From NCBI GenBank assembly GCA_049999805.1, contig JBNGIO010006379.1:610165-665545 (forward strand): DNA of 55,381 nucleotides. Reading direction: 5' to 3'. A program made the position numbers and the translations under genes. A model generated the notes under the pieces. It had not been told where the DNA came from and did no database searches. It saw only the letters and a program-made list of their open reading frames with translations. Source of the stretch: Folioceros fuciformis (taxonomy: Eukaryota > Anthocerotophyta > Anthocerotopsida > Anthocerotales). Below are positions 11,634-21,953 of this stretch, one piece after another; within the stretch, counting starts at the first letter, position 1; every line of letters begins with the position of its first letter.

Positions 11634-12310
11634 CACAACCCCCCCGCTCTTGCAAGCTGGCGCCTTGGGCAGGTCAGTAGCGGAATTCCTGCGAGCACCA
11701 TACCCGACAGCCGCTATCTGACCCCGCAATGCATTGCCAGACGAAGAGCCTTCGGAATGGTATCGCATCACAGGGTCGACCCGCAGATCCGTGCAGCGCT
11801 GGCTTTCCCACTTGTCACGACTCGCCCACGAGTTTCCTCTCCTGTAACTTTGCTATCCTCGACTTTGCTATCTTAGCAAAGCCCCGATTAGACTCGCGTC
11901 TTATCGACACAAACTTTTCACACATTATTGAATAAAATGCTTACTATGCTTATAGGGCATTCGGAGTTCAGCACGCCTACATCAGCAACGTTCTGTAAAG
12001 CAAACCTAAAAATCTTACTCTTAACTCTGCAAAACTAAAATGTGTGTTAAGATCACTAATAGAACTAAGATTGTGTTTCAACTCTAAGCTAAGATTCCTC
12101 TAGAATTCGCCTCTGGCAAGATGCAACTGGTCGTCCTCGACATCGGCGATTCGGAGTGCCGCATCCGGCCGGAGGATGCCATGGCTCGGGCTCGTGTCTT
12201 CCTGCAGCTGGCAGGGCTCTTGAACCCGATCAAGTGAGACAGGATTGAAATGCCATTCGCCGGCAGCGGCAGCGGGGAGGGAGGTTCAGTGGGAGGAGCC
12301 TCGAGCTGAG
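11634..12310. promoter_or_regulatory. Intergenic region between MFS copy A and the receptor kinase
   Basis: 677 bp between divergent ATGs. The middle (about 11850-12100) is more AT-rich than its surroundings. It should contain both promoters. No coding signature was seen. Confidence 0.4.
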
Positions 12311-14535
12311 ATGGAGTCTTCAAGGACGGGCTGGATGTCACTCGCGCTTCTCGCTCTCACGCTGGCTGCAGTGTCTGGGGATGAACATCTTTTCCAGCCT
12401 GTAACTTACCCTGTCGGAAACTTGACCTCCATGCCGAACTGGTTTCCGAATGAGATCGACACGAGCTTCTATCAGAATTGGATCGACCAACTGACCGTCT
12501 ACGTGAACGACTCCTTGAGTAAGCTGGTGTCGCTGCTGTTTGCAGGCCTTGCGCTTGCGTGCCATGTTGCTCGACTCGAGGGTTTCGTCGTTTCTCACCA
12601 CGCGTAGCTGCCTGTTAATGTTGCCATGGCACCAGTGTTCCTGGTGAGCGACTCCAGCCATGACGTAACCCTGGTCGGGTCAGAGGGTGAGCTGTCGGAC
12701 TGCTGGATGGCGGACGGGCGCACTCTTGCCCGGGGGCCCGTCAATTACACAGTTCCCTTCCCCGACGTTGGCGCCGTCTACTTCTTCCTCAGCTCCGGGC
12801 CAAACAGTGTAAACTCTAGCGCAGATTGCCGGAAGGGAATGCAATTTTCCTTCACCGTCTCGTCTCGGCTCGCTCCGGACGGGAACTCTGGGGGCTCCGA
12901 TTCTAATTCTCTTCCGCCGATTGCGATTGCGCATCCGGCTACGCCCGCGACGGCCCCTGCCCCTGCGCCTGGGCCTGTGCTTGTGCCTGCACCTTCGTTT
13001 CCGGCGGAGAACGCTCCCGCTCCTGGTCCTGCTCCCTCTCTTTGCCCTCTACTGTTGCTTGGTCTTTAGAAGGAGCTTCTCTCTCTGAATGAGGCGGATG
13101 GGCCTTTGGCAGGGAATGGCAACTCGAGTATGAAAACCGATCAGGGGGTGACGGGGAAGACGATTCCAGTGGCAGGTAGACCGACAGTGCTTGCCGTCCA
13201 GATTTCTTCTGCTGTTGAGTACTGAAATCTCTTGATCTGGCAACTGAACGATAGGGATTGGTTCTGATGGGTGCAGCGGTAGCATTGGCCACCACCGTCA
13301 TCTCAGTTCTTGCTCTATCTGTTCTAGGGGTGAAGCTCTGTCGGGAGCAATATGGATCTAAGCCCAGGGCCAGGTATGAAGAACGACATGTCGTACATGC
13401 TCGTTCATTCGACAATGCTGGTGAAGCCCCAGTGGTTGCCATCAATGGCATTTTGGAGGGTGGTGACGCTCGACGCTCCACAGGCATCACCTTCACCTAT
13501 GATGAGCTGAATCGAGCAACAAGCAGCTTCTCTGAAAAGAACGAGGTTGGGAAAGGAGGGTCTGGCACAGTGTTCAAAGGGACTTTGGATGATGGCAAAA
13601 CCGTGGCCATTAAAAAGCTAAAGCTGCCCTGTGGTGGGGAGCAGTTCGTACACGCGGTGGGCGTCCTCTCGCAAGTGAAACACAGGAATCTTGTCAGGCT
13701 TCTGGGCTGCTGCATCGAAGTGTCAAGTCCGTGTTTGGTGTACGAGTTCGTATCAAATGGCACTTTGCAGTATCACCTATCTCTGGCACGGTTTGGCTTC
13801 GGCACCGGGCTTGATTGGAACGCAAGGTTTAGGATTGCTCTTCAAACAGCTGAGGCACTCAAGTACTTGCATGTCCAAGCAACACCATCAATTGTCCATC
13901 GGGACGTGAAGTCGGCCAATATCCTACTAGACCACAACTTCAACGGCAAAGTGGCGGACTTTGGAATTTTCAAGCTGGTGGACTTGGAAGCCACACATGT
14001 GTCCACAACCGCGAAGGGAACTCTTGGCTATCTGGATCCGGATTATATCTACAACTGGCAGCTCACCGACAAAACAGACGTGTACAGCTATGGGGTTGTG
14101 CTACTGGAGCTGATCACGTCCAAGAAGCCCGTAGACTATTCCCAATCTGACGAGGTGGAATATCTTGCTTTGACCTCAATTCCCTTGATCAAGAGTGGGA
14201 GGGTCCGCGAAATTATTGACTCGCGTATGTTGTTCACGCTTTCACCAGAGGACTTGCATGCAGTTGAGGCAGTCGCACAGGTGAGCTGTCAGTTTTGAGC
14301 TGTGTGAGGAGCCCCTTAAGATCAGCAGAGAGCAGAAGGTGCTCAAACTAACAGTCTGTGGTGGCAGGTTGCGGTGGCATGCCTGGGGTCGTCAAGAGCC
14401 TCAAGACCGTCCATGAGTGAAGTCGTGGAAATGCTGCGAAGGATCAGGGGATCCAAGTTGAAGGCTGATGAGTTATACAGCAAGTCTGATGGTGGAAATG
14501 CTGCAGAGGCTCAGGGGATCCAAGCTGAAGGCTGA
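12311..14535 (+). CDS. Receptor-like kinase: phytocyanin ectodomain + WAK-like kinase
   Basis: Five exons proposed: 12311-12518, 12636-12976, 13070-13175, 13277-14280, 14368-14535; 608 residues. Residues 1-23 are a signal peptide (GWMSLALLALTLAAVSG). Residues about 27-146 read as a phytocyanin: NWIDQLTVYVNDSLMFLVSD, H78, C92, VYFFLSS, ADCRKGM with C134 and M138. The ligand Cys and second His are absent (L121, D133), as in non-copper early-nodulin-like proteins. A Pro/Ala-rich stretch and linker lead to a membrane helix (about 219-241). The kinase (about 293-575) has GKGGSG, VAIK (K331), HRDVKSANILLD, DFG and GTLGYLDPDY, closest to WAK-like 20 kinases. The alpha-C Glu is Ala (A345). Exon 2-3 splicing (12977-13069, donor CCTGTGCTT) is the weak point: unspliced, the frame ends with TAG at 13067-13069. 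The C-terminus runs into a 67-bp tandem repeat. Confidence 0.75.
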
Positions 14536-14690
14536 GGAGTTTTACAGCAAGTCTGATGGTGGAATGCTGCAGAGGCTCAGGGGATCCAAGCTGAAGGCTG
14601 AGGAGTTTTACAGCAAGGCTGATGGTGGAAATGCTACAAAGGATCAGGGGATCCAAGCTGGAGGATGAGGAGTTTTATAGCTAGGCTGAT
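14427..14690 (+). repeat. Tandem repeat, about 67-bp unit x 4
   Basis: Units start at 14427, 14494, 14561 and 14627 with the shared core GGGGATCCAAG followed by TGAAGGCTGA. The first unit is the coding end of the receptor kinase (EMLRRIRGSKLKADELYSKS). Because the unit is 67 (once 66) bp, the frame shifts at each copy, and the kinase frame stops inside the second unit. The later copies still spell the original peptide in a different frame (MLQRLRGSKLKAEEF). Confidence 0.85.
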
Positions 14691-15767
14691 GATTTCTACT
14701 GTTACACCGTATAATTGCGATACGAGGTAACGGCATCCTAGCAAGAGATTCAGGCTCAACGACCTAGGTCTTACGGTTCTCACCAGGGAAAGCGTCAAGA
14801 TCGAGCTGTGCAGGAGTCCAAGGCCCGCTTTCTCATCAAAGGTCAAGACAGCCCTCTCAGCGAGACACTCGTGCATGCAGTTCATTTGATGTGGAGCCAA
14901 AGCAGGTCGTACAGCTTCGCCTGTGGCAAGGTATGAGTCACGTTCCGCACAGGGGAAAGGGTGCAGTTCCTATGGACTTAGCACCGGCTTTTACTTCTAC
15001 GTCATTATATGGCAGTGAAATCATGGCAATAATCCTTCTTGGTTCTTTCAGCGGCGAATGAATTGAGTACTCACTCAGTTTGGCAACGTCTCTGCAACCA
15101 AGAGAGTGTACTTCTCCATGGATCCAGGGCCGACAATCAATTTTGGAAGATTACTACTGGGTCATCATACTTATAATGCGGACTACTCCGCACAAACGGA
15201 CAACGAGTTCATGATCAGTTATTTTTTATGCGTTATAACTCTTTCCGGGTGAAGAGTGAGAGTCCGGTTCACTGAACCTGGGAATGAGCACGACCACTAC
15301 AATGACGTTTCATACGTAGTGATTGGAGCTGAATAAAGTTGGTTGTTTATTGACCCACGGGGACCATGCCGAGGCGCAGGTGACGCAGTTTGCTGGATCT
15401 GGCTGGCGGCACTGTACATACATAGCTCCAGCTTAAATCACATCCAAATGTGGACGTGTACGTCTTTTCCGTCCAACTCTCCACCTACTGTACCTGCGTT
15501 CCCCGAAAGCTGACGCTTTGCATCCCCCGTGATTCCGCATACGGGCCACGTCAGGACGAATCCCGACGGAAATGCCGTTCTTCCGATTCTCCGTCTACCC
15601 CGGAGTTCCAACGGAACGGAGTTGAACTGGTGATGACGGGGCATTCCCGATCGTACCCTCCAACATTGATTGATGGCTATGGTGGATCGAGGTGCGCTCG
15701 ACTGAATCGGGATTGAACTCGATCGACGCACGCGACCTCGGGGGAGCACGCCCCTGGCCTTGCGGAA
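14536..15767. other. Intergenic, receptor kinase 3' flank and MFS copy B promoter
   Basis: Apart from the end of the 67-bp repeat I see no gene. An AATAAA at 15332-15337 is a possible polyadenylation signal on the plus strand. The right third (about 15450-15760) is GC-rich with accidental open frames on both strands and should hold the promoter of the transporter starting at 15768. Confidence 0.4.
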
Positions 15768-18700
15768 ATGCGAAACCGATGGACTGGCTTGGCCGCAGCC
15801 ATGCTGATCCAGGTACCGGGGCATTTTGGTGATTGATGCGTTTGCTGATGATGTGCAGATGTAGAGGTGTTATTGTTTACCGCAGTCGTTGCGCGATTCC
15901 GAGACCGCAACTCGACTGCAGCTCCTGGGGCTGGTTTGATGCAGGGCTGCGGAGGCCTGACTTACACGTACGCAGTTTACAGTGAGCATCTGAAGGACGC
16001 TCTGGACTACACGCAAGAGGATACGGATGATGTTGGAGCTGCTAAGGACTTCGGGTACTGCATTGGCATAATTGGTGGCCTACTGTACAACCATTTTGCA
16101 CCCTGGGTGACCATTTCTGTGGGAGCTTCGCTGCATTTCCTGGGCTATTTTATGGTCAGTGGATCTCTGATCGGGAGAGTTGCTTGTGTTGTTGTGCGTT
16201 TGGCTCCTAAGTTGGTCATCTCAGATTTTTCTTTCTGTGGTTGCTTGGACGTGTAGCTGTGGTTGGCAATCACGGAGAGAGTTGAAGTGCCCTTCTGGCT
16301 GGTATTGTGAAAAACACTCTGATTCGAGTCCTTGTCACGTTTTGGGTACTGTAGTTTCGTTTGTGAACGCTGTTTGTCCTGATCACTGTGATTGGAAGGT
16401 AGGTGTGTACATCTATAGCAGTGGGTGTCGGTGGTGACAGTTGGATGGACACCGCCTGCATGATGACCAGGTTTGTGATAACAGCTATCTGCCGGTGGCT
16501 GGACTTTGTGAAACACAGACCTGGTCCTTTTTTGGTTGCCCACCACCAAAGATTCTCGACCAGGTGATCGTGAGACTGAAGCGGTTGTGATATTCCGACT
16601 GGTCAGTTTGCAGAATTTCAAGGAAAGCCGCGGTACTGTAGTAGGTCTCGAAAAAGCACAGATCGGTATCAGTGGCGCAATGTTTGTGACGGTGAAGCTT
16701 TGACCTTTGCCCAAGTCTCATCGCAGCTTTGGTTGGTTCCATGATATGGGCTGGGTGAGGTCTTTTGTCTTGCTTACAGCAAACAATGTTCGCTACTGTC
16801 GCTCGGTTGGGCAGATTTACAAGGCATTTCTCCAACCAGATGTGGACAAGTTTGTTCTCTTGGTTGCTTTCACGCCTTCCATTGTGGGCTTGCTTATGGC
16901 ATTCTTCATTGTGCCTTCAACACATTCTGAGGATGACAATGCTAACCTGCGACTTCAATCTGCATATGTACGTTCTGGAACCATGCGTGGAATTATGCTG
17001 TTGGTTGAGTTCTCATGCGAAGGGCCCAGATCCTTTCATACAGAGTCGTAAGTTCTCCGTCATTGGGACTGGTGCAGGGTGGCATAATCGTACTTGCGGT
17101 GTTCCTTCTGATGACGATTGTCACTCAGGTGATATGACGGGTTGATTGATGAATTTGATTGAAATTTTATCTGACCGTCAGGCAATATATTAGGTGGAGC
17201 TTCATGGTAGGAGAAATGTTGAGTTGACAGATTCATTCTTCTCAAGGAATTTAACTGTGGTCAACCTTTGACATGGACGCGCAGGCCTTGCTACAAGTGG
17301 ATAAACCTGTGCTTATGTTCTTCGCTTTCTCCATGATCATCATTCTGGTGGTCACCTACACCTTGATGGTGAGTTGCCTTTCTTGTATGTCTGTGCTGAC
17401 AATTTGCCCTTCATGGAATGCGTCCCACCGATAACGTTTCTTTCCTTCACTACAAGCCAGAGTTACAGTGTGAGCATGTCTGTCAACTTACAAGGTCGGC
17501 ATCAACGTTTCCAGAGTACAGGAGTGAAGGAAGCTGTTCTAACTGACAAATTCGTGTGCAATCCACAGGTCTCAAGCCGATTGCTCCCTTTTCTTGCTGC
17601 TAGTTTGAAAGGATGCGGACTGGCACCTCATACGGGTCATCTTCCTTATGTAAAATCTGAAGCAGTACCAACAGAGGAATCATGTGACGGCACCACACCA
17701 CAATCAAGGGAATATAATGTGCCAAAGAATCACTCCCGTGGTGATCAGTCAGGTCAGGTCACCGACGTCCTTGAAGTAGAAGGCTTCCAAGTACACGGCC
17801 ACCGAAGATGAGCTGTAGGCTGAGAAAAGTTGATTGTCTACACATTGAAGGGCTTGAAGACGACACCATACCACTGAAAGCACAGAACGCCGTGAGTGAA
17901 AGCTTCAGTATAGAGGACAACACCTCTTTGCAGGAAAAAGGAATGCCCGGCGACTTGACACTCTGGCAAAGTATGCAGCAACTCGACTACTGGTGAGAGC
18001 TGCTAAACTACCCACGTGTCACCAGACTACGCGACATCATTCACAGCACCAGAGCTCTCTCAACTGATGGCTTGCCCGTGTATGCCTGCACCTGTGACGC
18101 AGGTTGCTGGCTTTGATTATGATGACTGGTCCAGGCAGTGGCCTAGCTGTTATAAACAACTTGGCTCAGGTGGGCAAACTTGAAACCTCTCCTGACCTTT
18201 GCTGGACGCAGAGGGGCAGGCTGCATACCCTTCTGGAAGCCTTGTCCAATGTGGTATTGTGCCATTTTCCAGATGGGAAAGGCTCTCCTTTCCAAAAATG
18301 TGGAACTATACGTAGGTCTGATCAGCATCTGGAGCTGCTTTGGGCGCCTGGCTGCTGGGTAAGTCTGCCTCGCCTTCATCACCTTCTGGTTTTTCTCAGT
18401 AAGAGCAGTTTCAAACCCACGGGTTTCCTTGTTGGCCTGATAGATATGGCTCTGATGCGATGGTGCGAGCGGGTTATCCACGTCCCTTATGCATCTTCCT
18501 ATCACAAGGAGCCTTGGCTGGGGGCTGCCTGTTACTGTCGCTCGGCCGTAAGTGCAACACACGCGGCTGCATTTGCATGGTTGAATAACACACGGAACTA
18601 ACTTACATGTCTGCTGCACAGGTGTCTCTCTCCTGTACGTAGGGTCAGCCGTGGTGGGGTTTTGCTATGGATCGTTCTGGGCGTTGACACCTGCGATCCT

Positions 18701-19081
18701 GTCGGAAGTTTTCGGGTTGCGCCACTTCGCAGCGATCTACAAGACCATTGTGTATGTGCCTTCCCCCAAGAGTTACCAGCTGGCAAGAACCACTTGTCTC
18801 GGTATCCCACGATTTGCATGCTGTGTGCCCATGACAGATCCTGCTCGCCTGTGGGGGCCTTCCTACTGTCCGCGAAGGTGATTGGTTTCCTGTATGACGA
18901 GGAGGTGGAACGGCTCCACGAGCAAAGTCTGGACCCTGATTTCGATGACCAGCACACTTGCTATGGGCACCAGTGTTTCCAGTTTTCGTTGCAGTTTATC
19001 GCTTTGATCTGTGTTGCTGGAGCTGCAGCCAGCGTGCTCTTGACATTCAGGACACAACGGTTCTACTCCCAATCGTCATAA
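15768..19081 (+). CDS. NFD4/nodulin-like MFS transporter, copy B
   Basis: Exons: 15768-15812, 15945-16154, 16257-16301, 16403-16470, 16607-16691, 16815-16967, 17078-17128, 17285-17368, 17569-17649 and 17808-17992 (uncertain pair), 18103-18169, 18273-18358, 18444-18547, 18622-18751, 18838-19081; about 545 residues. Exons of 210, 45, 68, 85, 51, 84, 67, 86, 104 and 130 nt have exactly the same lengths in copy A. Marks: MRNRWTGLAAAMLIQ, GCGGLTYTYAVYSEHLK, LQNFKESRGTVVG, QLDYW/LLALIMMTGPGSGLAVINN, LYVGLISIWSCFGRLAAG, CYGSFWALTPAILSEVFG. Between the sixth and seventh helices the frame does not run through 17569-17992 as one exon; I propose an intron 17650-17807 (GTAAAA to CGAAG), whose acceptor is poor. 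A frameshift is the alternative. The end of the protein has Cys residues in HTCYGHQCFQF, as in copy A (NNCMGSQCFSG). Confidence 0.82.
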
Positions 19082-20046
19082 GCCGTGGGGTGTCCGCTCA
19101 CTGACAACATTCTCATTTTGGTACCTTCATGCTCTCCTTCCCTGCAACCGTGTAAGATGCTTCATACGTACGTATGTCCCTACATACGTAGTTGTGATGT
19201 GCGATCATTGCTGGTCCCATGCCTGCTCGAAGATGAGTACGAAGGTTGGTTGTTCTCTTGTCCACATCGAAAGCAGAAACGGCATCGGTCCAAGAACAAG
19301 CCTGAATAGCAATGAGAGATGGTAGTGAAGATGTGGCATGTGTGGTATGCAAAAGCCAGACTGCAAGGCTTGAGGACAAGATTCGAGTGTGGAAGATGCC
19401 ATTCATAGCCTGCAAAAGCCAGATTGCAAGGTTTGAGGACAAGATTCACGTGTGGAAGATGCCATTCGTAGCCTGCAAAGCCAGATTGCAAGGCGTCAGG
19501 ACAAGGTTTATGGTTCACTCACATGCAAGAGTACCCGGTCCCGTAGCAGCCTACTGGATTCTGCCGACATAGCTTCTACGGCTCTGTCCTGTTGCCTTTG
19601 CAGCTATCAACGTAAGAGGAGTTCTAACGTTCTATTGAACGATGGTGATGCGAAGAACCGTCCAGTAATCGAGAAGCTGGTGCTCACAAAGTCCACAGGG
19701 AAAACAATGTTTCTCCAGCAACAAACCGCTCTGATGAAGGAAACACTTTTCAAGGAGCTGGTATTTGAGAAATGCAGAGTCACCAAACTCTGAATAACAA
19801 TGCATAGCTTCCAAAAACATACAATATCCCGCTTCCCCCAAACGCGAAGGGAGGGGGAAGCAAAAACATTTACCGTTTAGAAGGTCCGACGACTTCACAC
19901 AAGGATATCCAACTCAAGATGCTATGCTAGGTAAGGAAGTGCAGAGTGCAGCATCCGCAGATTCGGATTTCCAGCGGTCTCTTCACGCATCCGATACTGG
20001 GTGCTGGGCATATGCTTCGTCGATGGATAACACTCACGCCAATACC
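19082..20046. other. Intergenic, 3' flanks of MFS copy B and PEAMT
   Basis: No supported gene. It contains the 63-bp tandem repeat listed separately and, at about 19165-19191, a cluster of TACGTA words forming small palindromes. Short open frames on both strands are explained by the repeat. Confidence 0.4.
19348..19515. repeat. Minisatellite, 63-bp unit x about 2.7
   Basis: Units begin at 19348, 19411 and 19474 with TGCAAAAGCCAGA (the third has TGCAAAGCC). The unit is a multiple of three, so both strands stay open and encode 21-residue repeats (for example KSQIARFEDKI on the plus strand). I found no start or domain that would make this a gene. Confidence 0.8.
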
Positions 20047-21525
20047 TTACTTGTTTTTGCTCGCAAGGAAGAGACCCCATTTCTGCTCTCCCCGCGCACA
20101 CCTCTTCAGTTTAGACTGCCATCCACTCACGATAGCGTTGTAGTCTTCCTCCGAGAAGTCCCGCACGAAGTCATCCTTGGTCTTGAGCGTCGCGTTCAGC
20201 TCCTTAGTGAGGACGTCCACAAATTGCTCGGTGCGGTCCTCCGCGACCACGATCTCGAAGCCTGCGTCCTGCAGCATGTGGGCATACTGCTGCACACTGT
20301 GCAGGTAATAGCCGCGCTGCTTGATGTACTGGCTGAAGCTCGCAGACGGAGTCTGTGGAGCTCGGCAATAGTCGCTGATGAGCAGCTTACCTCCGGGCTT
20401 CAACCACTTGTAAAAGTTTCGGAACAATGTGGGCTTGTCGTGGATGTGCAGGAGAGTGTCCCGGCTGTATATCACATCGAATGAGCTGTCAGGATACACC
20501 TTCTTCGTGCAATCGCAGATTTCGAACTCGACGCTGCACTGGAGACCGATGGCTCGTCCCAGCGCGATGGCGATCATGTTAACGGAGAGGTCGATGCCAA
20601 CCACCTCAACCTCGTAGGTGTTAGCCATGTAGAAGTCACCTCCGCCGATTCCGCATCCGACATCCAGAACTTTCTGCCCCTTTTGCAGGTGCAGTTTGGA
20701 CACGAACTCCTTGGTGGTTTCCAAGCCTCCAGTGCTCACGAAACCATCCCCAAAGATGCGCTCGTACCGCAGAATGCCTGTCTGCGTGTACTGCACAGTG
20801 TCCAGGAACCGCTGCGCGCTCTTCTCCTCTGGACCCGACGAGGGCACCTTGGTCCAGAGCCAACAAATCTGATTCTGATTCCGCTTGTTGCGTACGTAAG
20901 CCCCGACGCATTTGCACTGAATAAGTTGCAGCTCTGAGTAGCTGCCGTCTTCCTCCTGGATGTGGCACTCCCCGAAAAGCTTGTTGTAGAAGCTGGGATC
21001 TCGGTAATGGGTCGGGTTGCTCTTTCTCTTGTAATCTCCTGACTGGTGGTAGCAGGATTCCCGAAAAAACAAAAATCCTCCCACCTTCAGCCACGCTATC
21101 ATCTTGGAAGCCAGCTCCTCCACCTCCTCATCGGCCAGGTACATGAGCAGCCAGTTGGAGAAGACCAGATCCGCCGACGCGTTTGGGATTCCCAGATCTG
21201 AGGAGGTCACATCCTTGCACTTGAACTCCACGTTCTTGTAATGTCCATTCACTTCCTCGTTCTTCTTGATGGCGTCCTCCATGAAATCCATAGCCACAAC
21301 ATGGCCAGCAGTCTTCACAAGTTCCCCAGTGAATCTCCCAATGCCAGCTCCCAGCTCGATCACAGACTTGCCACTGAGGGGAGGCAGGAGGCCCAGAATT
21401 TCCGGCCTCTCCTCCTTGTCCAGCTGCACCGCTTGGCTGTCCAACATCATAGCCTCCACGCTCAACACTAGCGTGTGCTCCTTCCAGTAATCTTTCTGCA
21501 AGCTGCGCTCACAAGCGGGAGCCAT
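20047..21525 (-). CDS. NMT1: Phosphoethanolamine N-methyltransferase
   Basis: Intronless, 492 residues from the ATG at 21525 (context CACCATGG). The enzyme makes phosphocholine by three SAM-dependent methylations of phosphoethanolamine and controls choline and phosphatidylcholine supply. Two methyltransferase domains are visible: the first with motif [12 protein letters not shown] (about 55-65) and NWLLMYL, the second with [13 protein letters not shown] (about 286-298), IDLSVNMI and YSRDTLLHI. The join [12 protein letters not shown] is typical of the plant tandem form, and the length matches plant enzymes (about 490). Plant orthologues that I know have many introns, so the intronless state is unusual. 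A 25-codon uORF lies in the leader. It is divergent from the DEAD-like gene at 21954. Confidence 0.96.
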   Translation of the reverse strand: MAPACERSLQKDYWKEHTLVLSVEAMMLDSQAVQLDKEERPEILGLLPPLSGKSVIELGAGIGRFTGELVKTAGHVVAMDFMEDAIKKNEEVNGHYKNVEFKCKDVTSSDLGIPNASADLVFSNWLLMYLADEEVEELASKMIAWLKVGGFLFFRESCYHQSGDYKRKSNPTHYRDPSFYNKLFGECHIQEEDGSYSELQLIQCKCVGAYVRNKRNQNQICWLWTKVPSSGPEEKSAQRFLDTVQYTQTGILRYERIFGDGFVSTGGLETTKEFVSKLHLQKGQKVLDVGCGIGGGDFYMANTYEVEVVGIDLSVNMIAIALGRAIGLQCSVEFEICDCTKKVYPDSSFDVIYSRDTLLHIHDKPTLFRNFYKWLKPGGKLLISDYCRAPQTPSASFSQYIKQRGYYLHSVQQYAHMLQDAGFEIVVAEDRTEQFVDVLTKELNATLKTKDDFVRDFSEEDYNAIVSGWQSKLKRCARGEQKWGLFLASKNK

Positions 21526-21953
21526 GGTGCAGGAGGCTGGACTGCGTTGCACTGCGCGGCTCGAGGCGGGGATGAAAACAAGGATTATCAGCAGGCTTGA
21601 AGTCGTGGCATTGAGGTCAGGCTCCTACAATAGCTAGCCGGGTGCGGGAGAAGCTCCTGGAGCGCTTGTTGCGAGAGCGCCCCTTCTGCTGCATCTGACG
21701 CACGAGCTCTGTGCGCCACAAATTCAGGGAAATCGCCTCTTCACTGTCTCACTTGGCCTTGTCCTGCTTGCTTGGACACTTGCATGCGCGATCGGTTCAT
21801 ATAGAATAGGTTTAGGTTTTGGCTTCTCCACTAGCTTAGCTTCCTATTGGGCTGTGGCTATGGGGTCATGACACGCACTGTTGCACCAGTTTCGAACGTA
21901 GATAGTAGGACGTTTTAGGGTTTGGGGCGAGTCGCTGGAATGCGCAGGAGGAG
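21526..21953. promoter_or_regulatory. Divergent promoter with telo-boxes
   Basis: 428 bp between two divergent ATGs. Plus-strand TTTTAGGGTTT at 21913-21923 is a perfect telo-box (AAACCCTAAA) on the other strand, 31 bp before the ATG of the DEAD-like gene. A second related word, AACCTAAACC on the minus strand, lies near 21810-21822. Telo-boxes are typical of plant ribosome-biogenesis promoters. The left part is the leader of the methyltransferase with its uORFs. Confidence 0.6.
21617..21694 (-). promoter_or_regulatory. 25-codon uORF in the PEAMT leader
   Basis: ATG at 21694, stop TGA at 21617-21619, ending 91 bases before the main ATG. The peptide starts MQQKGRSRNKRSRS, is Arg/Ser-rich and ends RLAIVGA. 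Angiosperm PEAMT genes such as Arabidopsis XIPOTL1/NMT1 carry a conserved uORF of the same length (25 residues) that represses translation when phosphocholine is high. Size, place and gene match; I could not align the peptides. A further short uORF (MPRLQAC) lies between this and the main ATG. Confidence 0.65.

Noticed and set aside
13258-14298. Kinase as a separate gene starting at 13258
   Set aside because: The track frame begins with a non-ATG codon, would start inside the membrane helix, and a good acceptor lies at 13276; an upstream exon chain that keeps the frame exists.
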